Shown here one piece after another: positions 6,799 to 15,500 of a stretch of DNA of 17,553 bases (positions within the stretch are counted from its first letter, which is position 1; each line of letters begins with the position of its first letter). The notes under the pieces are model-generated. The model made no database searches, had not been told where the DNA came from, and was given only the letters and a program-made list of their open reading frames with translations. The stretch comes from Draconibacterium sp. GTDB lineage: Bacteria; Bacteroidota; Bacteroidia; Bacteroidales; Prolixibacteraceae. Location: NCBI GenBank assembly GCA_030595485.1, contig JAUVDE010000016.1:1-17553 (forward strand), read 5' to 3'. Position numbers and translations under genes: made by a program.

Positions 6799-6834
6799 AA
6801 AAAAAAAGGTGGTCTCAAATGAGCCACCTTTTTT
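6799..6834 (-). terminator. Strong terminator of the GH2/sulfatase/TIM-barrel operon
   Basis: AAGGTGGTCTCA (6806-6817) pairs with TGAGCCACCTT (6820-6830) with a single bulged T and a two-base nominal loop. Read on the minus strand, the GC-rich stem is followed by a run of nine T residues (plus-strand A-run 6799-6807). It lies 25 bases beyond the stop codon of the Tat-exported TIM-barrel gene. A T-run on the other side (6829-6834) could also let it work in the plus direction. Confidence 0.85.
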
Positions 6835-6858
6835 CATTTCCAGTATTTTGTTGAAATG

Positions 6859-7788
6859 CTAAACTTCAAATGCATCCACTTTTCGATAGGCTTCAATTAA
6901 TGCCAATTCGCCTTCTTTTCCTGGTTTGCTTTTTCCGTGCTCGGCACAAAGTACACCATCGTAACCTTTATCGTAAATGTGTTTGAAAATGTTCAGGTAA
7001 TTTATTTCACCTGTTGTTGGTTCTTTTCTGCCCGGGTTATCGCCAATGTGGAAAGCACCAATATGATCCCAACACTTGTCAATATTTGGTATAATATTTC
7101 CTTCGGTAATTTGCTGGTGATACATGTCGTTTACAATTTTGCAGCTTGGGTGATTTACCGCAACGCAAAGCAAATAAGCTTCAGGCATTTTAGTAAGTAT
7201 TAAGCCCGGGTGGTTGGTCCATGCATTAAGTGGTTCCATAACTAATTGTAACCCTGTTGGCCCAACAACATCGCAGCACATACGTAGGTTGTCAATAATA
7301 TTTGCCATTTGATAACCCTGTTCCAATCCTTCATCAAAATGTCCCGGAACGATTAATGCTGTTTTAACGCCTGTTCTTTTCTGTACTTCAAGACCCTTTT
7401 TCATGGTGTCTTTTAGCATTTCTTTTATTTCGGGTTTTTGGGTTACAAACGATTTGGTTTTAAAATCAGCATATAAAACAAAAGGTCCTAAATCCATTCC
7501 CAGGCGCGAAAGTTCGTTGGCAATTTTCTCTTGCAATTCGGGTGGCTTTTTCATTAAGCCATTATCGAAAATAGCAGTAAAACCCTGATCGGCCATAAAT
7601 TTTATGTTGTCAATGGGATCCCTTCCTGCAAGTTCTCTAAACGTTCCCAAATTTGGGGCATATTTTAGTTTGAATTTTGCTGAATTCGAAACTTTCGATT
7701 CAGATGCTGTAGCATTCATAACACCGGTAAGTCCGGTTAAAGCAACTCCACTTGCAGCAGTAGCTTTTAAAAAATTTCTTCTTTTCAT
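6859..7788 (-). CDS. Tat-exported hydroxypyruvate-isomerase-like TIM-barrel protein
   Basis: This 309-residue protein begins MKRRNFLKATAASG, a twin-arginine signal (RRNFLK) with an alanine-rich hydrophobic stretch to about residue 30, so it should be folded and carried to the periplasm. The rest is a (beta/alpha)8 barrel of the xylose-isomerase-like superfamily. The stretch HIGDNPGRKEPTTGEINY (247-264) is close to the hallmark of hydroxypyruvate isomerases. Likely metal ligands are Glu185 in VMEPLN, Asp221 with His224 in NDMYHQQ, His247, and Glu283 in CAEHG. Classical hydroxypyruvate isomerase is cytoplasmic, so export points to another substrate, probably a sugar released outside the cytoplasm. 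It is the last gene of a minus-strand operon, 30 bp after the sulfatase and before a strong terminator. The name describes homology; isomerase, epimerase or lyase activity cannot be told apart here. Confidence 0.87.
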   Translation of the reverse strand: MKRRNFLKATAASGVALTGLTGVMNATASESKVSNSAKFKLKYAPNLGTFRELAGRDPIDNIKFMADQGFTAIFDNGLMKKPPELQEKIANELSRLGMDLGPFVLYADFKTKSFVTQKPEIKEMLKDTMKKGLEVQKRTGVKTALIVPGHFDEGLEQGYQMANIIDNLRMCCDVVGPTGLQLVMEPLNAWTNHPGLILTKMPEAYLLCVAVNHPSCKIVNDMYHQQITEGNIIPNIDKCWDHIGAFHIGDNPGRKEPTTGEINYLNIFKHIYDKGYDGVLCAEHGKSKPGKEGELALIEAYRKVDAFEV

Positions 7789-7818
7789 GATTTTATTGGT
7801 TTAAATCTTGGTCTAAAT

Positions 7819-9471
7819 TTAGTTATTTGTTCTTAATTTAGTCACATCTGCTGCAATCTTCTCATTCCAACCTCGCCCATCAAGCGGATAAACATGATTT
7901 TCGGTTGCCCAATTTCCCCAAAGTATTTTTAGTTCTTTTGCTTTTTCTGGGTTAGAGTGTAACAGATTATTTGTTTCAGTTCTATCAACTTTTAAATTAT
8001 AAAGTTCCCAGTCGCCAGTGTAAGGTGCTTTTTTTGTTCCTTTCGAAACCAATTTCCACTGGCCTGAAATTACAGCACGATTTGTTTCGTGTTCAAAAAA
8101 GAGGGGAGCGTGTTTGAAGGTATTTCCATTTAAAGAGCTGAGTAAACTAATTCCATTCGGTGGATTAATTTTGTTTCCGTTTAATGTTTCTGGATACTTT
8201 GTTTGGGCAACATCCAAAAAGGTTGGCAGCAAATCTATCACATGTCCAACTTGTTTGGTTATCTCACCTTTCGAAGTAATTTTTTCGGGCCAGTGCATTA
8301 TCAAAGGAGTGGAAATACCGCCTTCGTGAACGTAATGTTTGTATTCGCGAAAGGGTGTATTACTTACATTTGCCCAGTTAATTCGGTAACTCTGTGCGGG
8401 TTCATTGTTCCCGATTAAATGAATCTCATCCACCGAAAGTTTTTTACCTTGTCTTTCAGCACACCCTCCATTATCCGAAAGAAATACAATCAAGGTATTA
8501 TCCAATTCTCCATTTTTTTCGAGTACCGAAATAATTTCACCAATTCCTTGATCCATACAATCTATTTGACCGGCATAAGCAGCCATTAGTGCATCCCATA
8601 CTTTCTTTTCATCTTCTTCTAACTCATCCCAACCGGGCACTTTTGTTTCGCGATCAGTTAATTTCCAATTCGCATCAATAATTCCTTTTTCAACTAACGT
8701 TTTATGCCGTTTTTTACGTTCAGCATCCCAACCATCCATAAATTTGCCACGGTACTTTTCCACATCTTTTTGTAATGCATGTAGTGGACGATGTGGTGCG
8801 TAGTAGGCAACATAAAAGAAAAACGGATCATCTTTTTGTGTTTTAAAGTGCTGTTCAAGAAAACTTACTGTTGAATCAGTAACAGCCGTTGTTAAATAAA
8901 AATCTTCGGGAACCTCAACTCGTTCGTTGTTATAGGTTAAAGTTGCCGGATTAAAATAACCGCCACCGCCGGAAAGATGTCCGTAATATTTGTCGAAACC
9001 ACGCTGTAAGGGCCAGTTGTGTTTCGGACCATCGGGTTTCATAAAGTCGTCGTAAATAATATGAAGTTTCCCGGTCATGTAGGTTGAATAACCTGCGGGT
9101 TTTAAGGCTTGTGCAATGGTTATGCTTTGTTTATTCATGTCGCCGGTGTAGCCCGGTTCGCCTAAATTCGAAACAGTCATCCATCCCAATCCGGTGTTGT
9201 GTGCATATTGTCCGGTAAGTAACGAAGCGCGGGTTGGGCAACAACGTCCCGTATTGTAAAATTGATTGTACAACAAACCATTTCCGGCCAATCGGTCGAT
9301 GTTTGGTGTTTCAATTCCCGAGCCCATAAATCCTAAATCGGAGAAACCCATGTCGTCAGCCATTATAAGAATAATATTCGGTTTCTTTTCTGGCTTCTGT
9401 TGTGTTTGATTACATGAAAAAAGAGAAATTACAATTAAAACTACCAGCAAGCTCGGTTTGAATGAATTCAT
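7819..9471 (-). CDS. Lipoprotein sulfatase (formylglycine-dependent, family S1)
   Basis: A 550-residue S1 sulfatase that should hydrolyse sulfate esters on a glycan or small aryl or sugar substrate. Residues 1-20 are a lipoprotein signal ending in LFSC, with Cys20 as the lipidation site, so the enzyme is membrane-anchored. The CxPxR motif is Cys77-Cys-Pro-Thr-Arg81, with Cys77 as the predicted formylglycine, which needs a maturase encoded elsewhere. Asp39 and Asp40 (MADDMG) and Asp333-Asn334 (LSDNGG) are the calcium ligands. Lys135 and His137 in TGKLH and His227 in APH are likely sulfate-binding residues. The segment with WDELEEDEKKVWDALMAAYA (281-300) recalls the arylsulfatase-like branch (possibly S1_4), but subfamily needs a profile search. 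The gene lies 71 bp after GH2 and 30 bp before the Tat TIM-barrel gene, all in one direction, suggesting that desulfation and glycosidic cleavage are coupled. Confidence 0.93.
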   Translation of the reverse strand: MNSFKPSLLVVLIVISLFSCNQTQQKPEKKPNIILIMADDMGFSDLGFMGSGIETPNIDRLAGNGLLYNQFYNTGRCCPTRASLLTGQYAHNTGLGWMTVSNLGEPGYTGDMNKQSITIAQALKPAGYSTYMTGKLHIIYDDFMKPDGPKHNWPLQRGFDKYYGHLSGGGGYFNPATLTYNNERVEVPEDFYLTTAVTDSTVSFLEQHFKTQKDDPFFFYVAYYAPHRPLHALQKDVEKYRGKFMDGWDAERKKRHKTLVEKGIIDANWKLTDRETKVPGWDELEEDEKKVWDALMAAYAGQIDCMDQGIGEIISVLEKNGELDNTLIVFLSDNGGCAERQGKKLSVDEIHLIGNNEPAQSYRINWANVSNTPFREYKHYVHEGGISTPLIMHWPEKITSKGEITKQVGHVIDLLPTFLDVAQTKYPETLNGNKINPPNGISLLSSLNGNTFKHAPLFFEHETNRAVISGQWKLVSKGTKKAPYTGDWELYNLKVDRTETNNLLHSNPEKAKELKILWGNWATENHVYPLDGRGWNEKIAADVTKLRTNN

Positions 9472-9527
9472 AATATTATTCTATCGTTATTTAATATTAG
9501 ACGACAAAATAGTAAATAACACCTATT

Positions 9528-9545
9528 TAACCTGAAATCAGGTTA
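9528..9545. repeat. 8-bp palindrome overlapping the GH2 stop codon
   Basis: TAACCTGA (9528-9535) and TCAGGTTA (9538-9545) are perfect inverted copies separated by two A residues, and the second includes the GH2 stop codon (minus strand, 9545-9543). There is no T-run after it on the minus strand, so it is unlikely to end transcription. It could stabilise the mRNA end or set expression of the sulfatase relative to GH2. Confidence 0.4.
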
Positions 9546-12341
9546 TTTACTTCTAAAATCGAACCATAATTTTATGGGGTAATTTTTGTCACCTTTATGG
9601 TCAGCAAAACTCCCTTTCTGACTCCCCGGACCCAGTTGATTTGCTCTTTTAAATTTTGTACCAATGGCCGGAATCTCATATAAAAATGATATATCCCCTT
9701 CGGGGAAAGCTGGTGAGGTTCCTGGTCGGGAATGTTTAGGTTTTTCTGGAGTAAATAATTGAAAATATAAATTTGGAGTTTCTGAGATAATCGTAAAATC
9801 CGATTCTGTTGTTGCTAGTTTTGCCCAATATAAATTGCCATGATATCCTTTAAATTCGGGATATATTAATTTGTTAAAACTTTCACCGGTTATGGTGTTG
9901 TTGTACTTTTTTTCCCAAATTCCAATGTTACTCCCTTTTAATCTGTTTTTCCAAACTCTATATGGACCGCGTCCCATCCATTTTATGCTGGTACATTTTT
10001 CTTCAGGGTAATTGAATGAGATTCCAACATATTCGATGTCTTTCAAACGGCCAACTAACGGACTAATTTCCAAACCAACAATTCCATCTTTTTGCACAGT
10101 CCAGATAGTTGTTCGAGGATATTTGTTGCAAAGAATTTCAAAAATAAAATTGCCTTCCACATCAATTTTCCAACTTGTTCCTGCAATTTCGGTTTCGATT
10201 CCTACAGGCAGAGGTCCACCCGATAAAGACACCGGGCCTTTGTTATTTTGGATTTTTGTTATCGTTCCATCTTTTTTATTGAATTCTATTTCGATATCAT
10301 TGGCCGCAACATTAACTGTATTATCTGATTCATTGACTTTTATCTCATTCATTCCAAAAGCCATATTTTCAAATAATTCTCGGGCTTTTTTATTGGGTTG
10401 AATTACAGGCCAACTCCATGTATACAATTCGTAACCTTCGTGGTTAACTGCTTTAAATTCAAAAATATCGGCATTTTGTAAAGCATCGCCAAATTGCACT
10501 TTAACCATGGCAGTTTCGCCGGGTTGTGCTTTTGGACTGGGTGTAATCCCCGAACCAGTTACAACTTCATTTGTTGTGCCTATTTCTGTTTTAAAGGCTT
10601 TCCATGTAAAAACACAATCTTTTAAATCGGTATAAATGAATTTGTTTTTCAGGAACAGTTTACCATTCCATTTTCTATTTATAGTTACCGGCTCGATTTG
10701 CACCGGCGACCAGATTTCTTTTACGGTATAAAAACTTCCCTCTTTTTCGCGATGTGGACCAAGAATTCCGTCGGGAGCATGGTTGCCATCCGAATCAAAT
10801 ACGATGCCCTTTTTATCGGTTCTTAGAACTGCCTCGTCGCACAGTACCCATAAAAATCCACCGGCTAAAAGTGGCGATGCTTCATAACTTTTCCAGAATG
10901 CTTCCAATCCGGCACCATGGCCTCCGTCGTATAGTCCGTGTAAAAGTTCAGTTGCCATAAAAGGATCGTTTCCAAATACATTTCTGGCAATTCCATAATT
11001 GAATTCTGGATAGTGACGGGTTTCTACGCCGTTGCGTAAAAGCCAGGGGTAAATAACCGGACGCTTTTGAATGTCGTATTTATGAAATCCTTTTTCGTTG
11101 GCGAAGTCCCAACCGCCTTCATTTCCATGATCCCAAATTACAACACTTGGGTGATTTTCATCTTTTAATACGGTTTCCTTTATAATTTTTTGGCCTACTA
11201 TAGTATCGTAACCTTGTTGCCAACCCGTAACCTCATCCAAGACAAAAAGCCCCAACGAATCGCATAATTCAAGAAATCGTTTATCTGGAACATAATGCGA
11301 ACAACGTACCGCATTCATGTTCATTTCTTTCATTAAACGAATATCGGCAAGCATGTTCTCTTCACTTAAACAGCGCCCGGTTTCGGGCCAAAACGAATGG
11401 CGATTAACACCTTTAAAAACCACTTTTTCGTTGTTGATATAAAAACCATCATGTTTCCGTAATTCTACTGTTCGGAAACCAATTCTCTCGGTAATCTCGT
11501 GCAAAATTTCACCACCATTTTTAAGGGTAATTTGCATGTCATACAAAGTTGGCCACTCCGGATTCCACGATTTAATACCATCAAATTTCCCTGAAACAAA
11601 AGTTTCTGTCGTTCCTTTTTCAATTTCAGACTGAACTGTTTTTCCAATTTTATTTCCTTGTAAATCATACAAATCAACAGAGATTGAATAGTTGGCTTTT
11701 GATTTGTTTAATGTGATAAAAGAGTTGAAAGAACCATCGGCTTTGGCATTAATTGCGGTTCTGTTCATGTTTGTTGAAGGCAGAGCTTCCAGAAAAGCAG
11801 GGCGAAAAATACCGCCAAAAATCCAAAAGTCGGCCTGGCGCTCGGCTTGGTTTACCGATTCATTAGATGAGTGTTTAGCCACATCAACTTCTAAAAGGTT
11901 GGTTTTGCCAAATTTCAGCAGTTTCGAAATATCGTATTTAAAACGGTAAAATGCTCCATGATGAATTTCACCTGCCAATTTGCCGTTTATTTTAACTTCG
12001 GTGTCAGTCATCGAACCATCAAAAACAATGTTAACCGTTTTCCCTTTCCAAGTCGCTGGAACTTCAAATTTATATTTATAAAGCCCGTGTTCTTTACCAA
12101 GTTTTATGTCTTTGTTTTTCCAGTCGTGGCCATAATTGTAGATTCCAAAACCTTCGAGTTCCCAGTTCGAGGGAACAGGTATTTTTGCCCATTCTCCACT
12201 TTCCCGGCCATCGGTACAAAAGAAATCCCATTCCACTGTGTTTGCGGCATCGGTTCCTGAAAGGAAGATGGTTTCGGTTTTCTGGGCAAAAATGGAGAAT
12301 GTAAATAAGTTAAGAATGAATAATGATATAAGCCGATTCAT
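9543..12341 (-). CDS. Secreted GH2 beta-galactosidase-like glycoside hydrolase
   Basis: This 932-residue protein has a Sec signal peptide (residues 1-20, ending in FAQ), so it acts in the periplasm or outside. Domains in order are a GH2 sugar-binding jelly roll (about 35-190), an immunoglobulin-like domain (200-290), the catalytic TIM barrel (about 295-560), a second Ig-like domain (570-650) and a C-terminal beta-galactosidase small-chain-like domain (about 670-930). GVNRHSFWPETGR (311-323) is the GH2 sugar-binding segment. Glu408 in GNEGGW is the predicted acid/base, and Glu465 in MATELLHGL the predicted nucleophile. Both surroundings depart from LacZ (GNESG and EYxHAMGN), so the substrate may not be a simple beta-galactoside; a sulfated or modified galactan is possible given the sulfatase 71 bp downstream. 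The ATG at 12341 starts the signal peptide. It is the first gene of the operon. The nucleophile call is less certain than the acid/base. Confidence 0.9.
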   Translation of the reverse strand: MNRLISLFILNLFTFSIFAQKTETIFLSGTDAANTVEWDFFCTDGRESGEWAKIPVPSNWELEGFGIYNYGHDWKNKDIKLGKEHGLYKYKFEVPATWKGKTVNIVFDGSMTDTEVKINGKLAGEIHHGAFYRFKYDISKLLKFGKTNLLEVDVAKHSSNESVNQAERQADFWIFGGIFRPAFLEALPSTNMNRTAINAKADGSFNSFITLNKSKANYSISVDLYDLQGNKIGKTVQSEIEKGTTETFVSGKFDGIKSWNPEWPTLYDMQITLKNGGEILHEITERIGFRTVELRKHDGFYINNEKVVFKGVNRHSFWPETGRCLSEENMLADIRLMKEMNMNAVRCSHYVPDKRFLELCDSLGLFVLDEVTGWQQGYDTIVGQKIIKETVLKDENHPSVVIWDHGNEGGWDFANEKGFHKYDIQKRPVIYPWLLRNGVETRHYPEFNYGIARNVFGNDPFMATELLHGLYDGGHGAGLEAFWKSYEASPLLAGGFLWVLCDEAVLRTDKKGIVFDSDGNHAPDGILGPHREKEGSFYTVKEIWSPVQIEPVTINRKWNGKLFLKNKFIYTDLKDCVFTWKAFKTEIGTTNEVVTGSGITPSPKAQPGETAMVKVQFGDALQNADIFEFKAVNHEGYELYTWSWPVIQPNKKARELFENMAFGMNEIKVNESDNTVNVAANDIEIEFNKKDGTITKIQNNKGPVSLSGGPLPVGIETEIAGTSWKIDVEGNFIFEILCNKYPRTTIWTVQKDGIVGLEISPLVGRLKDIEYVGISFNYPEEKCTSIKWMGRGPYRVWKNRLKGSNIGIWEKKYNNTITGESFNKLIYPEFKGYHGNLYWAKLATTESDFTIISETPNLYFQLFTPEKPKHSRPGTSPAFPEGDISFLYEIPAIGTKFKRANQLGPGSQKGSFADHKGDKNYPIKLWFDFRSK

Positions 12342-12460
12342 TTAAAGAAAGGTTTTGTTTTTGTTCGTGCAATAAAATACAATAATAACTCTATTGTGGA
12401 TACAATGAAAGGTTACACAGAACAAAAAGATGAACTTATTAAATAGATAGAAAATAAGGA

Positions 12461-12468
12461 CAAAATTA
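12461..12468 (-). promoter_or_regulatory. Possible -7 box for the GH2/sulfatase operon
   Basis: On the minus strand these bases read TAATTTTG, a match to TAnnTTTG. Transcription would begin near 12455 and leave a leader of about 115 nt before the GH2 start codon. No matching -33 box is found at the usual distance. The leader contains ACAATA (12379-12384) with its inverted copy TATTGT (12392-12397), a possible regulator site. Confidence 0.3.
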
Positions 12469-12520
12469 CCTTCTGTTATCAAGGAGTGTGTGTAATTGGC
12501 TGACTAGTAAATTGTTTGCT

Positions 12521-12552
12521 ATTGACTTTGGGTGGCGTTATGCGTATATTTG
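12521..12552 (+). promoter_or_regulatory. Promoter of the large sensor-like protein gene
   Basis: ATTG (12521-12524) and TATATTTG (12545-12552) are separated by 20 bases, close to the Bacteroidota TTTG-N19-TAnnTTTG arrangement. The start of transcription would be near 12558, about 37 nt before the ATG at 12595. Confidence 0.5.
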
Positions 12553-12594
12553 TTAAAGTTATATCATTAAATCACCCAATACAATTGACACTTT

Positions 12595-15500
12595 ATGAAA
12601 ATAGAAAAGGTTAAATCGCGTAATACCATAGGATGGGTTGCAATTGTTACTACCCTTATTTTGTTATATGCTTCTTTCTTTCTCTTGTACATTCCAAAAC
12701 AAGAACTTCAACTGCAGGAACGTGGTTTTCGTATTCTTGAAGAGTACGCGAAAAACATTCATATTAAACGTGACTACTATCAAAATCATTTACAAAATTA
12801 TGGTGGTTTTTATGTGCTAAAACGTGAAGGTGCATCTACTGTAATTCCTCAGCTTCAAAAAGGAACAACCTTATCAGATGACATAGATAATGTAATTGAG
12901 AGCTTGGATGATGAGGTTTTATTGGAATTAGAAAACGCTGGAAGAGAAGAGTATAATGAAAAAGGGCAAGGGAATTATATTTCGTACGGTTTAGATTCCT
13001 TAAAGTTTGAAACTGGAGAATTGAAGTATGAGGTTGATAATCAATATGTTCATAAGTATAAAGGGGCAAATGTGCCTATTAAGAAGGTTATGGAAAACCT
13101 CAAGTTTGATGCCTTGTTTGAAAATATTGCTTTACTCGATTCTTCGCAAGTAATTTATAATTCTAATGGGGATGTTATAAATAGCATTACAAATTTTAAT
13201 GCAGTGCGCGACACCATTTCAAAAACGCAGGGTGGAATAATGCTCAAGCTAAAAATAAAAGGGGTAGATACTCAGGTTTTATTTTTGCCCTTTAAGTTTC
13301 TGGGAAAGGATTTTTTTCTTGCTGGATTTATTTCGAACCAACAATTTGTAACAAAAACACGAACCATAGATAATCAGTTTCTTAGTATTATTTCGGGTAT
13401 ACTGCTGCTAATGTTAATAGGCATGCCCATATTAAAAGTGGTATTTATTGGAAGGGAAGAACGATTAAATGTAAGCGACGTTTATCTGTCAACCATTTCA
13501 ATGATGCTAGGAGTTAGTGTTTTGGTTTTACTTTTTATTGGCACAATGAAATATTATGTAGTCGACCGGGTATCTGCCGAAAATCGCTCAGACGACATTT
13601 CTGAAAAATTAATAAAAAACATCGATTCCGATTTTGAACAACTAATTGCTTTATGCGATTCTGTTTCAGAAATTGACAAACACAACAAAAGTGGATTTTG
13701 GAAGGATATAGATAGTTTTATAAAAGATTCTACTCAAAAATATGTCAATGTTCCGAAAGAGACATTTGCAAAGAATGATTCCCTTTTTCCTTTTAATGAA
13801 ATTATATTTTTGAATGAAAAAGGTACGGCTGTGAAAGCAGTAACTAAAACCCCGTTTTCTGATTTGGTGAAATTAGATTTAAGTAGCCGCGATTATTACA
13901 AGATGCTAACAAAAAGCGGGCAAAGTTGGCCTTCGGTAAGTGAAAATTTTGATGCTTATTATATCGAGTCGATTAAATCGTATAACACCGGGGCTAAAGA
14001 AACGGCCATTTCTTTCCGCCTTAAAAATAGGGTTAAAGTTGGAATCGACTCGGCAGACTATTTGGCTATTACTTCTCATGTTCCAGCTTTGTACGATCAG
14101 GTTTTACCTCCTGGAGTAATTTTTCTGATTATCAATAAAGAAGGCAGGGTTTTGTTTCATTCTGACGATTCAAAAAACCTACAAGAGAATTTTGTTACAG
14201 AAACCAAAAACCACCCTAAAGTTATTGGAGCTTTAAATTATAATACCTCCGAAAAGGTTAAAGTAATTTACAACGAAAAGAAGTGGATGGCTAAAATAGT
14301 TCCACTTAAGAAAAAACCGTTCTATCACGTAACCTTGTTAGATGCCCAGCACCAAGGAAACAAAAACACCCGAGTTTATCTTTTCACCTTCTATTTTTTA
14401 TTGTTTACTTTTTTATGTGTGTTTATTGGAATGCAGCTTATCCAATTTACCGGGCCACGAAAATCTTTTTTGAAAACCAAAAACTGGTCGTTTGACTGGT
14501 TGGTTTACCGAACGGATAAAGAACAAGACTATCGTTTGTTGCTCTATGTTCAGTCCTTACTGCTATTCCTACAAATAATGGGATTTTATTTTATAAAAGT
14601 GCCCGTGTCTATGTTAATGTTTCAGCTGGTTTTTATCGCCTATTCAAGCTATGTTGCCTATTCAATTCTTAACGAAAATAAATCGCTTATTACCTGTTCA
14701 ATGCTGCTGCTTATCGCATTTATGTTGCTTGTTCTTTTTGGTGTTGTTAACTGGCCCGACTACGCAATTAGTCTTTCCATTTTTGTTGTATTGTTTTTGA
14801 TAAGCTTTGTTGTACAGAAAAAACCGCTTGTTTTAATTTTCCCATTGAAATTTAAAATAACCTATCTCTCCTATATGTTTATTTGGCTTTGCGCCATTGC
14901 TGTTGTACCAACCCTCAGTTATTATTACAGCATAAAGTTACAGGAAGAAATTTTAGACAAACGAAAAGAAATGATTCATGTAGCTAAGAGCAACCTTTTA
15001 TCAGAAGAGCACGACCATAATGGAATTAGGAGGGTTTGGCAAAGTAGGGTAAACGGAAGCGGACTTGATGATTTGGAGTTAGAATATACTCATGAAAATG
15101 AAATGACTGAGAAGCTGTGTGATAGTATAAAAAAAGAACTGCATGATAAACGGAAATATAAAAATGCGGCTGATGTTTACAGTATGCTTCCAAGCTCGCT
15201 CACTGAAGATGAATACCTAATGTCGCTGCAAAAAAATAGTAACAGTAGTTGCGACTGGTGGTTTTCTGATTCTAGTTTATACTTCACGCAAACCGACACC
15301 GATGGAAGGATTAAAGTTGTTTCTGATGAGCTAAAAAGTATGCAGAGCTCGTGTGGTGTTTTTTGTTTTGATGAGAACAAAAGAGGCGCTAAAAGATGGT
15401 GGTTCTATCTGATTCTTCCTGTTATTTTACTGATAATATTAATCTGGAGTACATTTAAGTATCAGGCAGCTTATTTGTTAAATACCGTATTGGCCAATTG

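Larger units (their letters stand above)
6541..6858. other. 318-bp non-coding region upstream of the AraC-type gene
   Basis: No credible gene is seen here on either strand. The stretch holds the terminator of the minus-strand operon (6799-6834), an imperfect inverted repeat (6727-6769) and the presumed promoter of the AraC-type gene near 6541-6670. TCCGA-like words recur in that promoter part: ATCCGA (6582-6587), TCGGAT, its reverse complement (6633-6638), and TCCGAA (6664-6669). They could be binding sites, but short words like these may occur by chance. No clear TAnnTTTG box is found; the nearest on the minus strand has a one-base-longer spacer (around 6574-6582). Confidence 0.5.

Noticed and set aside
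10012..10401. 129-codon plus-strand open frame inside the GH2 gene
   Set aside because: It lies antisense to conserved GH2 coding sequence, resembles no family, and has no promoter or initiation signal of its own.
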